From Moringa oleifera (Eukaryota > Streptophyta > Magnoliopsida > Brassicales > Moringaceae), in NCBI GenBank assembly GCA_021397835.1, contig JAJFZO010000566.1, positions 1,550,001 to 1,614,000 of the forward strand: a stretch of DNA of 64,000 nt, in the 5' to 3' direction. Both the position numbers and the translations under genes were made by a program. Of the stretch, positions 47,901 to 60,200 are shown piece by piece (position 1 is the stretch's first letter; each line of letters starts with the position of its first letter). The notes under the pieces were generated by a model. The model worked only from the letters and a program-made list of their open reading frames with translations. It had not been told where the DNA came from and did not search any database.

Positions 47901-50900
47901 ATGACCTGGATCTCTTCAATATTGTGGCTGTTCCAGATTTCAACATGTAAGTTGAACTTTTTTTTTCCCTAAAAAATTGAGACCGTAGATATACATTTCT
48001 TTTGCTGTTGTTACAATGTCCTTTGTCTTTGTACTTTGTTTTTTTGGTTTCTAAAGGGAAATACTGTATTTATATGCTGACACTGCTTGTCTCAATTAAT
48101 TGTCAGGGGAGCCATGGAAAACAAAAGTTTGAATGTGAGCATCCTGACTTATTTGGTCACTATAATCTTTTTCTCATTTCATCTTGATAAAGTTATATCT
48201 TGGTTGTTTCTTTCCAGATTTTCAATTCCAAGCTTGTTTTGGCATCTCCAGAGACTGCAACAGATGCAGATTATGCTGCAATCTTGGGAGTTATTGGTCA
48301 TGAGGTTTGTTAATCTGCAAGATTAATAATTGGAAACCCTAGATTTTCATGCACTCAGTTTTGATATATCTAAAATTTCTAGTGATTTGGAGTTCAATTT
48401 TTGTTTACCATGCAGTATTTCCACAACTGGACTGGCAACAGGTTAGCTTCTATTCCAACAATATGTATTATTTCTCTGTGGACTAATGCTTGTTGCCTCC
48501 TTTGGGCCCATTCTCGTTCACATTGTTGGTCTAGGACCATTTTATCCTTCTGCTACTCTAGTTTAATACTTGATATGTAGCGGTTTTCTCTAATATGGTT
48601 TAAATGCTATTCTGAGATCATCATGTCTGGATGTGGTTTTATTTTGTAGCATCATATGGAAAAATTGTGTTGTCACGATTCTATGTTGGATTTAGGAATA
48701 TATTGTAATACACTGATTGTTGGCTGAAACAATGACAGGGTGACATGTCGTGATTGGTTCCAGCTCAGCCTAAAAGAAGGTCTCACTGTTTTTCGTGATC
48801 AGGTATTGCTCATTTCTTTTTTTCCCTTAATTGAGTGACAAAGTTACCCTCATAAGATAAATCCTTTGTTTGAGTTACAAATACGAGAAATCATTTGTAA
48901 TTGGTAGGAATTTTCATCTGATATGGGAAGTCGTACTGTAAAGCGGATTGCTGATGTTTCAAAGCTTCGGATTTATCAATTTCCACAGGTTCTTCATTTT
49001 TTTTTTCCTGTTTCTGATAGATTGTCCTTTTTGTTATTTTTGTCACTAGTTATTATGTTATTATATTACTACAGCCATTTTATAGATTTCATGATTTAAT
49101 AAGAACAAATGTTAAATGTGATGTGACTTGCTTCTATTAAATTTCAACTTACATATGTTTTCAACTTTCTAGGATGCTGGTCCCATGGCTCATCCTGTTC
49201 GTCCACATTCTTACATCAAGGTCATAAGTCATTTCCCTGTTTAACGGGTAGCACCAGCTTTTGATGTTTGAATTTAAGCTGTTTTGACTTTGTTTCTCTT
49301 TTCCACTTGACAGATGGACAACTTCTATACAGGCAAGTTTCTGTTCTTTTAATTTGAACTGAGTCAATAATTGGACGAGGGCACTTCCATTGGTGACCAA
49401 TCTTCATTTTGCTTCTGACTTATGATGTTTGCCTTCTTACACAATCATGTTGCTTATGATTCTAATATGGGGCTATCAACTACTTCAACCTGCAGTGACG
49501 GTAGGGCTTGGCAATTGCCATTTGCGTCCTTTTCTACTATTCATTTTCTGTTTTATTTTGGTAGCATCTAATTATTCCCTTTGTTTCTTTGTTGTTGTTG
49601 GCAGGTCTACGAAAAGGTTTGAGTCTTTTTCATTACAAATCTCCCTTCCATTCCTTCTCTATGCTTGCAGAGGAACTAGTACTAATGCAGTAATGCTTTA
49701 ACCTCAGGGAGCTGAAGTTGTCAGGATGTACAAAACCCTACTGGGGAGTCAAGGATTCCGAAAGGTAAGTTTTTAGCTAGTCTCTGAGTTATGCTGTTTG
49801 CACTGTGAAGAAGTTGGTCATCAAGTACAATTTGTCTACTTCAGGGCACGGATCTCTATTTTAAGAGACATGATGGCCAAGCTGTAACCTGTGAAGACTT
49901 CTTTGCAGCCATGCGAGATGCAAATGATGCGGATTTCGCTAATTTCTTACTATGGTATATATTACCATCTTTTTGCTGGAGTTTCTCTCTGATAGTTTTA
50001 ATGTTTACACGCTGGAATGTGACAAATTTTATCAGGTATTCCCAAGCTGGGACTCCCACTCTGAAAGTAACCTCATCCTATGATTCTGAAGCTCATACTT
50101 TCTCCTTGAAGTTCAGGTATGAGCTATTAGACTTTGTTAAAAAATCTTCCTCCCTTAGGATCACTACTAACTCTGTTTGATGGAACATTTTGACAGTCAA
50201 GAGGTACCACCTACGCCAGGGCAACCAGTTAAAGAGCCAATGTTCATTCCCGTGGCAGTTGGTTTGCTGGACTCAAGTGGCAAGGACATGCCTCTTTCCT
50301 CTGTGTATCACAATGGCAGACTGGAGTCTGTTGCAAGCAACAATCAGCCAGCTTACAGTACAGTAATTCGAGTAACCGAGGTCAGTTAAGAACCTTGTTT
50401 TGAAGCTATGCTTGCGCTGTTTACATACCTGTAAGTCATGATTTATCCAAAGATCAGGTCAGGTGTGGGTCTAAGTTTTAGCCTTATCTTTCTCCTGTTT
50501 CAAGTCTTAAGGAGAAGGGGGCAATGAATTGGCATTCATAGAAGCCACTGATAAAATACATTCATACGACATAGTAAATTGGCATTTAGAACTCTTTATT
50601 TTTCTTTTTATTCTTTTCCTTTTTGGCCCTTCTATATGATGTCTAGACCCAATGGAAAATGAAACCCAGGAACAGCTCTCCTGTTCCATAGTTGTATCAT
50701 GGAATGAGAACGTAAGAGGAGCCACATATATCTTGCCACAACTTCTAACAGTGGTTAGGATAGTGTATTTAGGTCAAATGCTGTCCCTTTTTTATTCTCT
50801 CTCAAAAAGGGCTATACTTTTATGTTTTCTTGAGCGCAAAGGTGTCTTATTGGAGAAATGTAGGTTCCCATTAGAGTATGTTGCCACTGCTTCTCTTTTA

Positions 50901-53587
50901 TCATTCTGTTATCAATTTCATCAGAATGTTGCCGCCTTCGTTGCTATTATTTTATTTTTTAATTTTTGATAACCGAAGTATCTGGAATGACAAAGCAGCC
51001 TAACGGATAGGGGATACATTTTCCTCGGAACTCCGAATTTAACTACCAAGAACAAACTTAGTGGCCCTGAGGGGATTTGAACCTTGGACTTGACCCACTG
51101 AACCTCTCACGATTTTTTTGTTGCCATTGTTTGATAAGTTATTTTCTCACACAATATTAACTGCTCATCTTTGTCTAAATTTTGCATTTTGTACTTTGCA
51201 GAAAGAAGAAGAATTCTTGTTCTCTGACATACTTGAGCGGCCAGTTCCATCTCTACTGCGGGGTTATAGTGCCCCTATTCGCCTTGAAACTGATCTTTCA
51301 GATGATGATCTGTTTTTCCTGCTAGCTCATGATGCAGATGAGTTCAATCGGTTTGTACTTCCTCAACTTATCAGCGTTCTTTGATGTAGTAATTCAGAAA
51401 TTTATGGAAATTGACTGGATGATTCTCATGTTTCAGATGGGAGTCGGGACAGGTCTTGGCAAGGAAGCTGATGCTCAGCTTAGTGGCTGATTTCCAGCAA
51501 AACAAACCATTGGTTCTGAATCCAAAATTTGTGCATGGCCTTAGGAGCATACTTTCTGATTCAACCTTGGATAAAGTATGTTTTAAAGATTCCTTCGAAA
51601 TAAATGTCATCGAGACTCCTTTCCCTTCTACTTATCCTTTTTTCTCTCTGGGAGGGGTGACGGAATTAAAGGCACTCATCATCTTTCACGGGTTCTTGTT
51701 ATCCAGGAATTTATTGCAAAGGCAATAACTCTGCCTGGTGAGGGGGAGATAATGGACATGATGGAAGTTGCAGATCCTGATGCTGTTCACGCTGTTCGAA
51801 CTTTCATTAGGAAGCAGCTTGCTTCTGAACTGAAAGCAGAGTTGCTAAGCACAGTATGATCTTCTTTGAAGTTGCACAGAATTTAATGAGTGTCTTCAAT
51901 TTCTTGTTTTCTGATCACCATTTCGATGAAGGAACTTGATATATCTGTACTCCACAGGTTGAAAACAATAGGAGTTCGGAAGAATATGTGTTCAACCATG
52001 CTAATATGGCCAGGCGTGCTCTAAAGAGTACTGCTCTTGGTATGTGTTCCTCAAAACCATGTGTTCTTAGTATTCTTGCGATATGATTAAACTACATTAA
52101 CTGATAATGTTCGTGCAATTATCTTCAGCTTATCTTGCGTCACTTGAAGATCAAGAGTTGATTGAGCTTGCATTGCACGAGTACAAGACTGCAACAAATA
52201 TGACAGAACAATTTGCCGCTTTGGCAGCCATAGCTCAGAACCCTGGTCAAACACGTGATGATGTTCTAGCTGACTTCTATAGCAAGTGGCAGCATGACTT
52301 CTTGGTAAATTTCCGACTCCATAGCTCTTGGTTTACTAGAATTAAGCTTTTTTCTGGGTCTTCAGTTTCTCTGCATTCCCATTCACACCTTCAATCTATC
52401 TCACTCAGTTTTTTCCAGGGGAGATGGGTTTAAATTCGAATACTTCTGTTGTTAACCACTGTTTTAATAGCAGGCGTAAGTTATCATGAAAACCTTCATA
52501 TTGTTGAATAATTTCGGTTTTCTCTTTCCTATCAGGTTGTGAATAAATGGTTTGCTCTTCAAGCCATGTCTGACATACCCAGAAATGTTGAGAATGTTAG
52601 AAACCTCTTGAGTCACCCCGCATTCGACCTGCGTAATCCAAACAAGGTAAAAGAACTCTCTCTTCGGCCCGTGCATGTGTATCGAGTGCATAAATCTCTG
52701 AAAGTTTTCATCAAATTTAATGTCTCTTGGGAGATAGGTCTACTCGCTCATCGGAGGATTCTGCAGTTCTCCTGTGAATTTCCATGCCAAGGATGGATCG
52801 GGCTATAAGTTTTTGGGAGAAATAGTTGTGCAACTGGACAAATTGAATCCTCAGGTTAGCTTCAGAACATAGTCCTCTTGGGCTTTGTCTATTGCCATTT
52901 TCTTCTTCTAGTCATGAACCATTCCTTATTTGTCACTTCATCAAAATGTCACTGGTTGCAGGTGGCCTCCCGCATGGTATCAGCCTTCTCAAGATGGAGG
53001 CGCTTCGACAAAACCCGCCAAGCCCTGGCTAAGGTAAGCTGCTTCTCTCCTTTCATCTATTTGCCTTCTCGATTCTCGCACCCTACAAACGTAATGTCAC
53101 GTGTATATTAACCCGAAACAATGATATTATTGTAATATTATTATTGATGTTCAAAATCATCAACAGAAACCATCTCATGAAAAATTATCTGCACCGATCA
53201 TAATCACAGTCTAATTAAGAGTTTTAAAGGGTAAAATTTTATCAGAGTAAATAAGTCTCAGAGACGAGAATAATTTTTTTTTAAATACAAGGGGCATCCT
53301 TGGAGGTAAAAACTCTTAATTAAATAAAATCGTGTGATTATGATTAAAGCTAGAAATATTTTATTTGATGATTCGTGTCGATGATTTTGATCATCAATGG
53401 TTATTATACCTTTTTATTTGTGGTTGATATTTGACGATTTCTGTAATCTGTCTTCTTCTTCCTCATGCATCTTACCAGACGAAATGACATTCACGGTGTT
53501 TTGCAGGCGCAGCTGGACATGATCATGTCTACCAACGGACTCTCTGAGAATGTCTTCGAGATTGCCTCAAAAAGCTTAGCTGTTTGA
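44922..53587 (+). CDS. MPA1: M1 zinc aminopeptidase, PepN-like (puromycin-sensitive type)
   Basis: Thirty-three coding exons join in phase for 979 residues: 44922-44999, 45628-45708, 45857-45901, 46045-46185, 46290-46365, 46659-46729, 46992-47105, 47175-47249, 47347-47454, 47572-47784, 47885-47946, 48107-48134, 48218-48304, 48416-48441, 48739-48802, 48908-48988, 49173-49220, 49314-49332, 49496-49500, 49605-49616, 49708-49764, 49845-49954, 50036-50116, 50197-50380, 51202-51350, 51437-51575, 51707-51853, 51958-52039, 52129-52304, 52536-52646, 52738-52854, 52962-53033, 53507-53587. The end of exon 3 is least certain. The Ser/Arg-rich N-terminus ([17 protein letters not shown]) looks like an organelle transit peptide. 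GAMEN lies at about 356-360 and the zinc site [10 protein letters not shown] at about 392, with Glu415 in LKEGLTVF. It removes N-terminal residues from peptides. Arabidopsis MPA1 is needed for meiosis. Confidence 0.92.
49496..49500 (+). other. MPA1: 5-nt microexon of the M1 aminopeptidase gene
   Basis: The bases TGACG lie between CTGCAG and GTAGGG. They are required: exon 49314-49332 ends ...TAT ACA G, the microexon supplies TG ACG, and the next exon starts GTC TAC, giving [17 protein letters not shown] without a frameshift. The upstream donor is GC (CAG|GCAAGT). Confidence 0.85.
49605..49616 (+). other. MPA1: 12-nt microexon of the M1 aminopeptidase gene
   Basis: GTC TAC GAA AAG lies between TTGGCAG and GTTTGA, in phase 0, encoding VYEK. 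The next exon, from 49708, continues GAEVVRMYK. Confidence 0.85.
50949..51119 (-). mobile_element. Candidate SINE in an MPA1 intron, minus orientation
   Basis: On the minus strand the segment contains GGTTCAAATCCCC near 51080-51068, a match to the RNA polymerase III B box, and ends in an A-rich tail (plus-strand TTATTTTTTAATTTTTG). Flanking GTTGCTATT (50940-50948) and GTTGCCATT (51120-51128) could be a 9-bp target-site duplication with one change. Length is about 170 bp. An A box is not obvious. Confidence 0.45.
53143..53398. mobile_element. Candidate MITE with long terminal inverted repeats
   Basis: The left end ATTGATGTTCAAAATCATCA pairs with the reverse complement of the right end, ATTGATGATCAAAATCATCG, and the pairing continues to about 32 bases. 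A second inner arm also pairs: ATCATAATCACA...TAATTAAGAGTTTT against AAAACTCTTAATTA...TGTGATTATGAT. About 256 bp, non-coding, inside the last MPA1 intron (53034-53506). A clean target-site duplication could not be fixed. Confidence 0.7.
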
Positions 53588-54200
53588 ATTCTTGAATATC
53601 AAACCATGCATCACTGACAGCAATAAGCATGCATCTGGCATAACTTGCAGGCAGAGGCTCTGCAAGTATATGCTGTAAGATCGATCAATAAATTATCAAC
53701 TTTATAATTATCTTATGCCGGTAAAATTCTTTGATGTTTTAAAAAATTTTCTTTCTTTAGCGTAGTTTGCACTGACCCACTTGTCTTTTCTACTTAATTG
53801 GATATAAGAGAGTCAAACATAAACCTAATAAATTCTATGTATTAACGTAAGAGAGTAAAACGGAAAAGAAATGAAAACTTTTAACAAAATAAGTGACCAT
53901 AATGTGGGTTGTTAGAAAGGGGCTTACCAATGCAAGGAGGTTGTGATTAGTAGAGTTCATAGCCATTATGATCTCTGGTTTTCGGGGAGATTTTGTGTCA
54001 TATTCTCACATCGAATTAAAATTGTTAATTAAATGTTGTATAACATGTTCAAGTTTGGATTTTTTTTTGGAATTATTGGGTTTTTTATTATTAAATTTAA
54101 CGTTTGATAAATTAGTGGTTGGATATCAATTTTTTTTAATGATTTGTGGTAATTTGACCAAGTTGGGGTAATGGTGCGAGGAATGTTGAAGTTTATTAAT
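53588..54200 (+). other. 3' UTR and flank of the M1 aminopeptidase gene
   Basis: Probable 3' UTR to about 53700-53850. No other gene seen. Confidence 0.4.
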
Positions 54201-54560
54201 TGGATTTGAAGAGTGTTTTTATTATTAAAATATTTTAAAATAATTTAGATAAATTTTATTTTTTATTAATTTTTTAGACTTTGGATGGTATAATTGTTAC
54301 AAAAATATATTTTTAATATTTAAATTTTAAATTTTTTTATGATAATAGTTTAAATATTTTAAAATATTTAAAATTAAAATTTGTTATAAAAATTTTTAAT
54401 TAAATATTTTTAAAATTTAATTTAATTCAAATTGGTGAATTAATATTTTTTAAAAAAATTAAAAAGTTAAAATTTATTTTAAAAAATTATATAATTTTTT
54501 TAAAAAATTGCACTGCATAACTATAAATAATTTTTTATCATATAAAAATTTGTGAACTCA
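54200..54560 (-). repeat. Diverged AT-rich dispersed repeat, minus orientation
   Basis: GTTTTTATTATTAAAATATT near 54213 followed by TTAAAATAATTTAGATAAAT is the reverse complement of the family core seen at 25.8 and 30.86 kb. Confidence 0.4.
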
Positions 54561-56900
54561 ATTATAACAATGGATATGAATAAACTTTTAAGATAATGAT
54601 GATTAAAAGTATTTCAATTTGTCCAAGGGGATCCTATTTTGTTCACCAAAAACCTTTTTGGAAAAAATGCCCCCGCTTTGTTAGGCACATGCAGCAAATG
54701 GGTCTGCTGACACTTGTCAAGCACATAGCCAGCCGTGTGTGTGAGTCGATAGCCTACCTCACCAATTTTCTTCGAAGAGATACTTAAAAAATATCAACTT
54801 TGTACGCTGAAATAATACCCTCTTTGCCCAACAAGGTCTTGTTCTTATCTTCGAAGGGACAACGGCCCCTTTGCCAAGCCGAAAATACACATTACGAAGT
54901 CAAAATCGACAAGCCGAGAAACCCTTTTCACTTCACATAAAACATACATTTTTCGCTACAAACTTATGATAATTTTAAATGGTAACAATAAGAATTGAAT
55001 CAAGCTCTCAATGATTTTTGTTACCTTTTGGGTCCTCTAATCATTTACCATTTTGTGTTTGTGTAAGCTTGGTGAAAAAGCAAAACTTTTGGGAGGCCGA
55101 AAAGTCTAAGCTTTTGGGTGTGAAAGATATCTAGTTATGGTTGATTTCAGTGGACCCAATAGGCCAATTGTGACCTTTTGAAGATTAGGGTTTTTCATAT
55201 ATGCAAGTTGCAGCACAGTCAATAAAGAGAACCCACAAAAGAAAAGAGAGAGAGAGACCCATCATACAAACTGTGATTACCCAACAGTGAAATCTTGGTA
55301 TAAAGTGAAAAATCATTGATCAAATCACAAAGATAGACTAAAAAAATAAAGTCTTTTTTTGCTTTGTGGGTATGAATTTCACCAAGACCCAAAAAGATGA
55401 TATAATGAAAAATCACATGTAAAGCATCGAAAGCCACCTTCAAAAAGTCCCTTTTTCCCTTTGTAAGTTAGTCATGGAGAGAGAGAGAGTTTTTGATGCC
55501 TAAATTTCACACAAGAAGAGCAAGCAACCTGAGGATCAGGTGCTGCTTTGAGTTTGTGTGAATTTATTAAAAAATTAAAAAATATTTTTTTATGAATTAA
55601 TCATGAAAAATATAATTTTTTTAATATTCAAAGTTTATAAAAAATAATAAAAAATAAAATCATATCAATAAAATATATCAATTCCCAAGCACGACAAAAA
55701 ATCACATGCAAAATGGGTCAAAGTTAAGATTTTTTTGTAAAAAAACTCTTTTATTTTTTTTTTTATTTTGCTTTGGTGGGTTCGGTTGAGTTAGGGGACA
55801 TAATAAATCTTATGCAAAATTTAATTGAAAAAAAAAAAAGGAGAAAAAGAATGGGGAAAGGAAGGGTTTAAGGGAAAGAATGGACAAAACGGTGGCGGGT
55901 GGAAGAATTTTAGGGGCCTATCATCATATCATATGCGCACAAAGGCCATTCATAAGTGGATGCCCACACGTGCACACCCTTTTCCCAATTACAAAAAGGA
56001 AGACAAACAGGCTTCATTAATTAATTAATTTATATAAAATATGCGACTAAAACCAGCCACTATTGCTTACCGTGTATGGTGTTGTATGTTGTTCCCGTAT
56101 TGACCCAATTACCCTCTTCACTCACAACAAATTACAACCTCAATGCAACTTACACTATTGTTTGGGTTTGGATTTTTTTTATTGGAGTTATTTTATTTTT
56201 TAAAAATAAAAATATTAATTTAATCTTTAATGATTGAATATTTTTTAATTTTTAATTATTTGTTAAAAACTAAATATTAAATCAATTAATAAAAAATCTT
56301 TTTTATTATTTATAATGTAATAAATATTAATTACAATATCTCATTACAATCTTATATTCCTATAAAAATATGATTAAAATCTAATATATTTTTACTTTTA
56401 TGATTAAGCTAAGTGAAACAATATTTTTAAATTCAAAAAAAATATTAGAAGATATATTTTAATAAAATAAATTTATACGATTGTGATCCAAGTAGACAGT
56501 ACTTTAACTCTAAATCTCTAATAAGGTATTTTTTAAAATATCAATAATAATTATATATATATATTAATATGATAATATTATTGTAAATATAGAATAATAA
56601 AAATAAGAAAAATATTATGTAAATATTTCAAATTTTTAAAGGAAAAAAATCCATTTTTGGCCATGCGAATTTGACTTTAAAATAAAAACATAAAAAAATA
56701 ATTGAGGTCATTTTAAAACTGAGTAATTTTTTGTCTTTTTTTTTTGTTTTTTAAAGGGTAATTTAATGTGAGGTGTAAATAGAAATGAATGAAAGGGATA
56801 TATTAGTAAATTGGAGGGAGCGGTAGATTAAAGAAATTAAACCTTAACATAAGATCGGGGTCCTCGATAATCACAGGGAAATAAAGTCATTGCCGTGTTT
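54561..56900. other. Intergenic DNA, no gene recognised
   Basis: Normal-GC patches (54600-55550, 55850-56160) alternate with AT-rich DNA. No coding frame or RNA fold could be supported on either strand. Confidence 0.4.
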
Positions 56901-56936
56901 GACCTCCAAGCCGTTACTTACCTCAAACACGTATGT

Positions 56937-56940
<4 letters not shown>

Positions 56941-56982
<42 letters not shown>
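56941..56982 (+). repeat. (GA)21 microsatellite in the leader/promoter
   Basis: Uninterrupted GA repeats directly after TATGTATAA and about 260 bases upstream of the ATG at 57240. Probably in the leader of the proline-rich protein gene. Confidence 0.95.
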
Positions 56983-56984
<2 letters not shown>

Positions 56985-57239
56985 CTGATTTTAAGGAGGA
57001 AAAAGAATAGAGATTGATAGTGTAAAGTTTCTCATTTCATTATTAGAATTGGAGTTAATTTCGTCGATAAATCGTAGAACCTCTGATTCTCTCATTCTTA
57101 CTGCTTACATGATTTTCTTGTGAAATTTCTGTATTTATTTCCCGGGAAAATTAAAAGTGGAGACAGCTGTTTGTTTCTCGGGAAAATTTGGTGTTTGTTG
57201 AGCTAGGAATAAAGAAAAGGAAGCAAAGAGAAAGCAGAG

Positions 57240-60200
57240 ATGAGAGGCTCGAATGGAGAATCGAGAACTGTGGACAACGCCGCTTTGGAGACTATACACG
57301 CTGCTGCTACTGCGATCGCCTCAGCTCAGACTCAGAGTCGTGTTGCTCAAGCTACGTTTCAGGTTGAAATCATTTTCGAGTTGTTTGTTTAACGTTCTTA
57401 ATTGTGAGGCTTTAATCCTTTCGATTTGATTTCGTTAGTTCATTTGACTAACCACAGTGTTGTGAAGTGCTAAGTTTTGTGAGATTCAATAACGAGGTTT
57501 GAGATCTGTTGATTTACTTGTTCTTGATATTGCTCTTATTATCTTGCTGTCTAGGATTTTTGGCTGCAGCAGTTTTTCTGCTTTGTTGTTCGATTGTGTT
57601 ATAGTGTGATGTTGATGTAACCTGCTTTGGTTCAGTGTTTCAGAAGTATTGACCTTGCTCCTTGATATTTCTTTTCTTTTTTTTTCTGGAAGAAAAAGTC
57701 TAGGCAATTTTTCTCTTAAAAAGTGATTGAAGTGTTTCCAAATTATCTGTTGCTCTTTGAGAACCGACTTGTTTGAGTATCACGTTTGTGCCTTTGGCTC
57801 CTGAATTTACTTGGCTTTTAGAGGTATTTTTATTGCTCTGTTATATGGACTTTTTAAGCTATTTAGGTCTTGTTGTACATAGATCAAACAGTGCTTTTGA
57901 ACTTATGGATTTCTGTTAAGCATTGTCCACCTCGTAGAATGTGTATTCGTATTTCCTATTTCAATCTTACAATAAATGTAAGATTTTTCTGAAGGATCCA
58001 AACTCCCTGCCATCTAGGATGTATTAATCTTCCTGGTCTTTCAATATTGTCATTGGTTTAGTCTTATAATTTTTATTTAAAAAAGAGCAGTTAGTCTCTG
58101 TGGTGGTAGAAAATCTAATTAACGAGAAATTAAACAGTGAAGCATACTCAGTGGAAGTGAAATATTGATTAAGGATAGTCATGAATTAGAACAATAGAAA
58201 TCCTGGAATTCTTTATTTAATTTCATCTATCATGTTCTGTTGCAGCTCTCCTGTGCGTTGTGAGAGTTGTTTCATAATCGATTTTTCTCTATTTTTCTTT
58301 TTTTCTTGTTTTCTTTTAGAGTAAATTTACTTGTAGACCCTCTACCCAGACCATCTTCCTACACAGGGGGGGCAGGGAGGGCCATGGTTGGGGGTTTAAG
58401 ATTTTCAAAAGCATTTGTTTTTGGATGTCTAATCAATTCGCAAGGTCTGTTTTGCAGTATAATTGACTCCCTGCTGATCGGAGGAATGAGTGATAAAAAA
58501 TGCACTTCAGTTGGGTTCTACATTTAGATCCTGGGAATCTAAGTTGGATTCTACTCTTAGATCTTGAGAATCATAAATTAGAGTGGAATCGTTTTCTTTT
58601 TGGGGAGTTGGAAGACTTGTTCATTTGGACACACCATTGGTTTTTGTTCTTTTTTCATGTAGGAGCAAATGCATTTAGCACTTCGTGTGCTTTCTGTGAT
58701 GGTTGAGATGCAAATGCCCTCTATGTGTAAGACAAATATTTGATGATGCTAATAAAAGCATAAGGTTGTGAAACGCTTATCTAGTGGCAATAAGTCACAA
58801 TCAATGCTATTGTCATAATCTCCTGTTTTCATGGAGGTTATATAAGTACTGCAAGCCAGATATACCTGCTTTACGATCATTTGCAACGACAAATTCAAGA
58901 ACTCGTTTAGCTAGGTCTAAGGAGATGTGTCTTTCATTATATATCTTCTTTTTTTTTATTGCTGTTACATCTGTGTTACATATATGGAATAATAGTTAAA
59001 CAATTTCTTCCAATTATGCTGTCTAGGGTAGTTGGCCAATTGTTTATATCTTCGAATATGAACATGAAATATCTGCTTTTTGTACAGCAGTAGTCTTTAG
59101 CTTCCACATCTTTAGTCTGATTTAATTAAGGAAATATCATATCCTGGTACGATAGTTTCCTTCTAGCTCTTGATTAGTTAGATGCTTTCAGCAGTTAGAT
59201 CTCTTCTATAAATTACCGCGCAATTCACAATTCTATTATTTTCCCTTCTCATTTTTTAAATTTAACCATAAAAGACCATTATATCTCAGTTAAGAAAATT
59301 GCTTTTATGTCTTTGATCTCTTTTGTAAATGCAATATGCCCTCTTGATCAACTGTCTGGTTGCCGCTGCTGTCGGTAAAAATTATCTGAAGTCCAGGGCA
59401 TAAAATTAGAAAAGTGATGCTATATACTCCCACATTGGTTACAGTTTGAAACAAAAAAAGAATCAGGAGACTGGGGATTGAAGTCTTAAGCCAGGGAGAA
59501 AAGAGCCATCAGAAGGGGGCTCTAGAAGACCGTTTGAATTCATAATGGTTCAGTCTTTCCTTTCCGGTCAGTACCCTGTTTCTTTTCTTTTTTGCTTCTC
59601 CTTTCTAGGAGAGCTGGTAATAAACTCCAGGATTTACCTCCTAAATCCAAACACTTTTCTACCTCTCATGTACCTTGTTTGCTAAGCAGAGAAAACTTCT
59701 CCTTCAATAAAATCCTCAGATCTACCATGTACTTTATTGGAAGTTAATGAATCTTTTGAGTCATCTATTTCAAATGTAGGTACTTTAGAAAGGGAAATAT
59801 TTCCATGTTGCTCATCTTTTTATCATTGAGAAGTTTAAATAATTTTGATTTTAGTATTCTCTTTTTGCTGGGCAGTGGAATTTTAGAAGTCATGTTAGGT
59901 AAGCAAAGGTTCTGAAATTCCTAGGAATGTCAGATGGAGGCACCTTCCATAATCTTATTCTCCCCTTCCCCCTTTCTTTTTGGACTATATTTTGTGGTTC
60001 TTTGTAATAACTTTTTGTTCAAATGGATTGACTTTCATGATATGTAAATGTAGATGAACTTAAATTTATGCCGCAAATAATAGGAGATGTGGTTAAGTTG
60101 TTCTTGTTTTATGTAAGAGTGATGAGTTGGATATAATTATTTTGCAACTTGATAAGTAGAGAGAGTACATGATTAGCATTGTCTTTCAGTAAATTGTTTG

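Noticed and set aside
54561..56160. Search for a gene or miRNA in the normal-GC patches
   Set aside because: No conserved peptide, no known miRNA core and no convincing hairpin were found; only short GA runs and AT-rich sequence.
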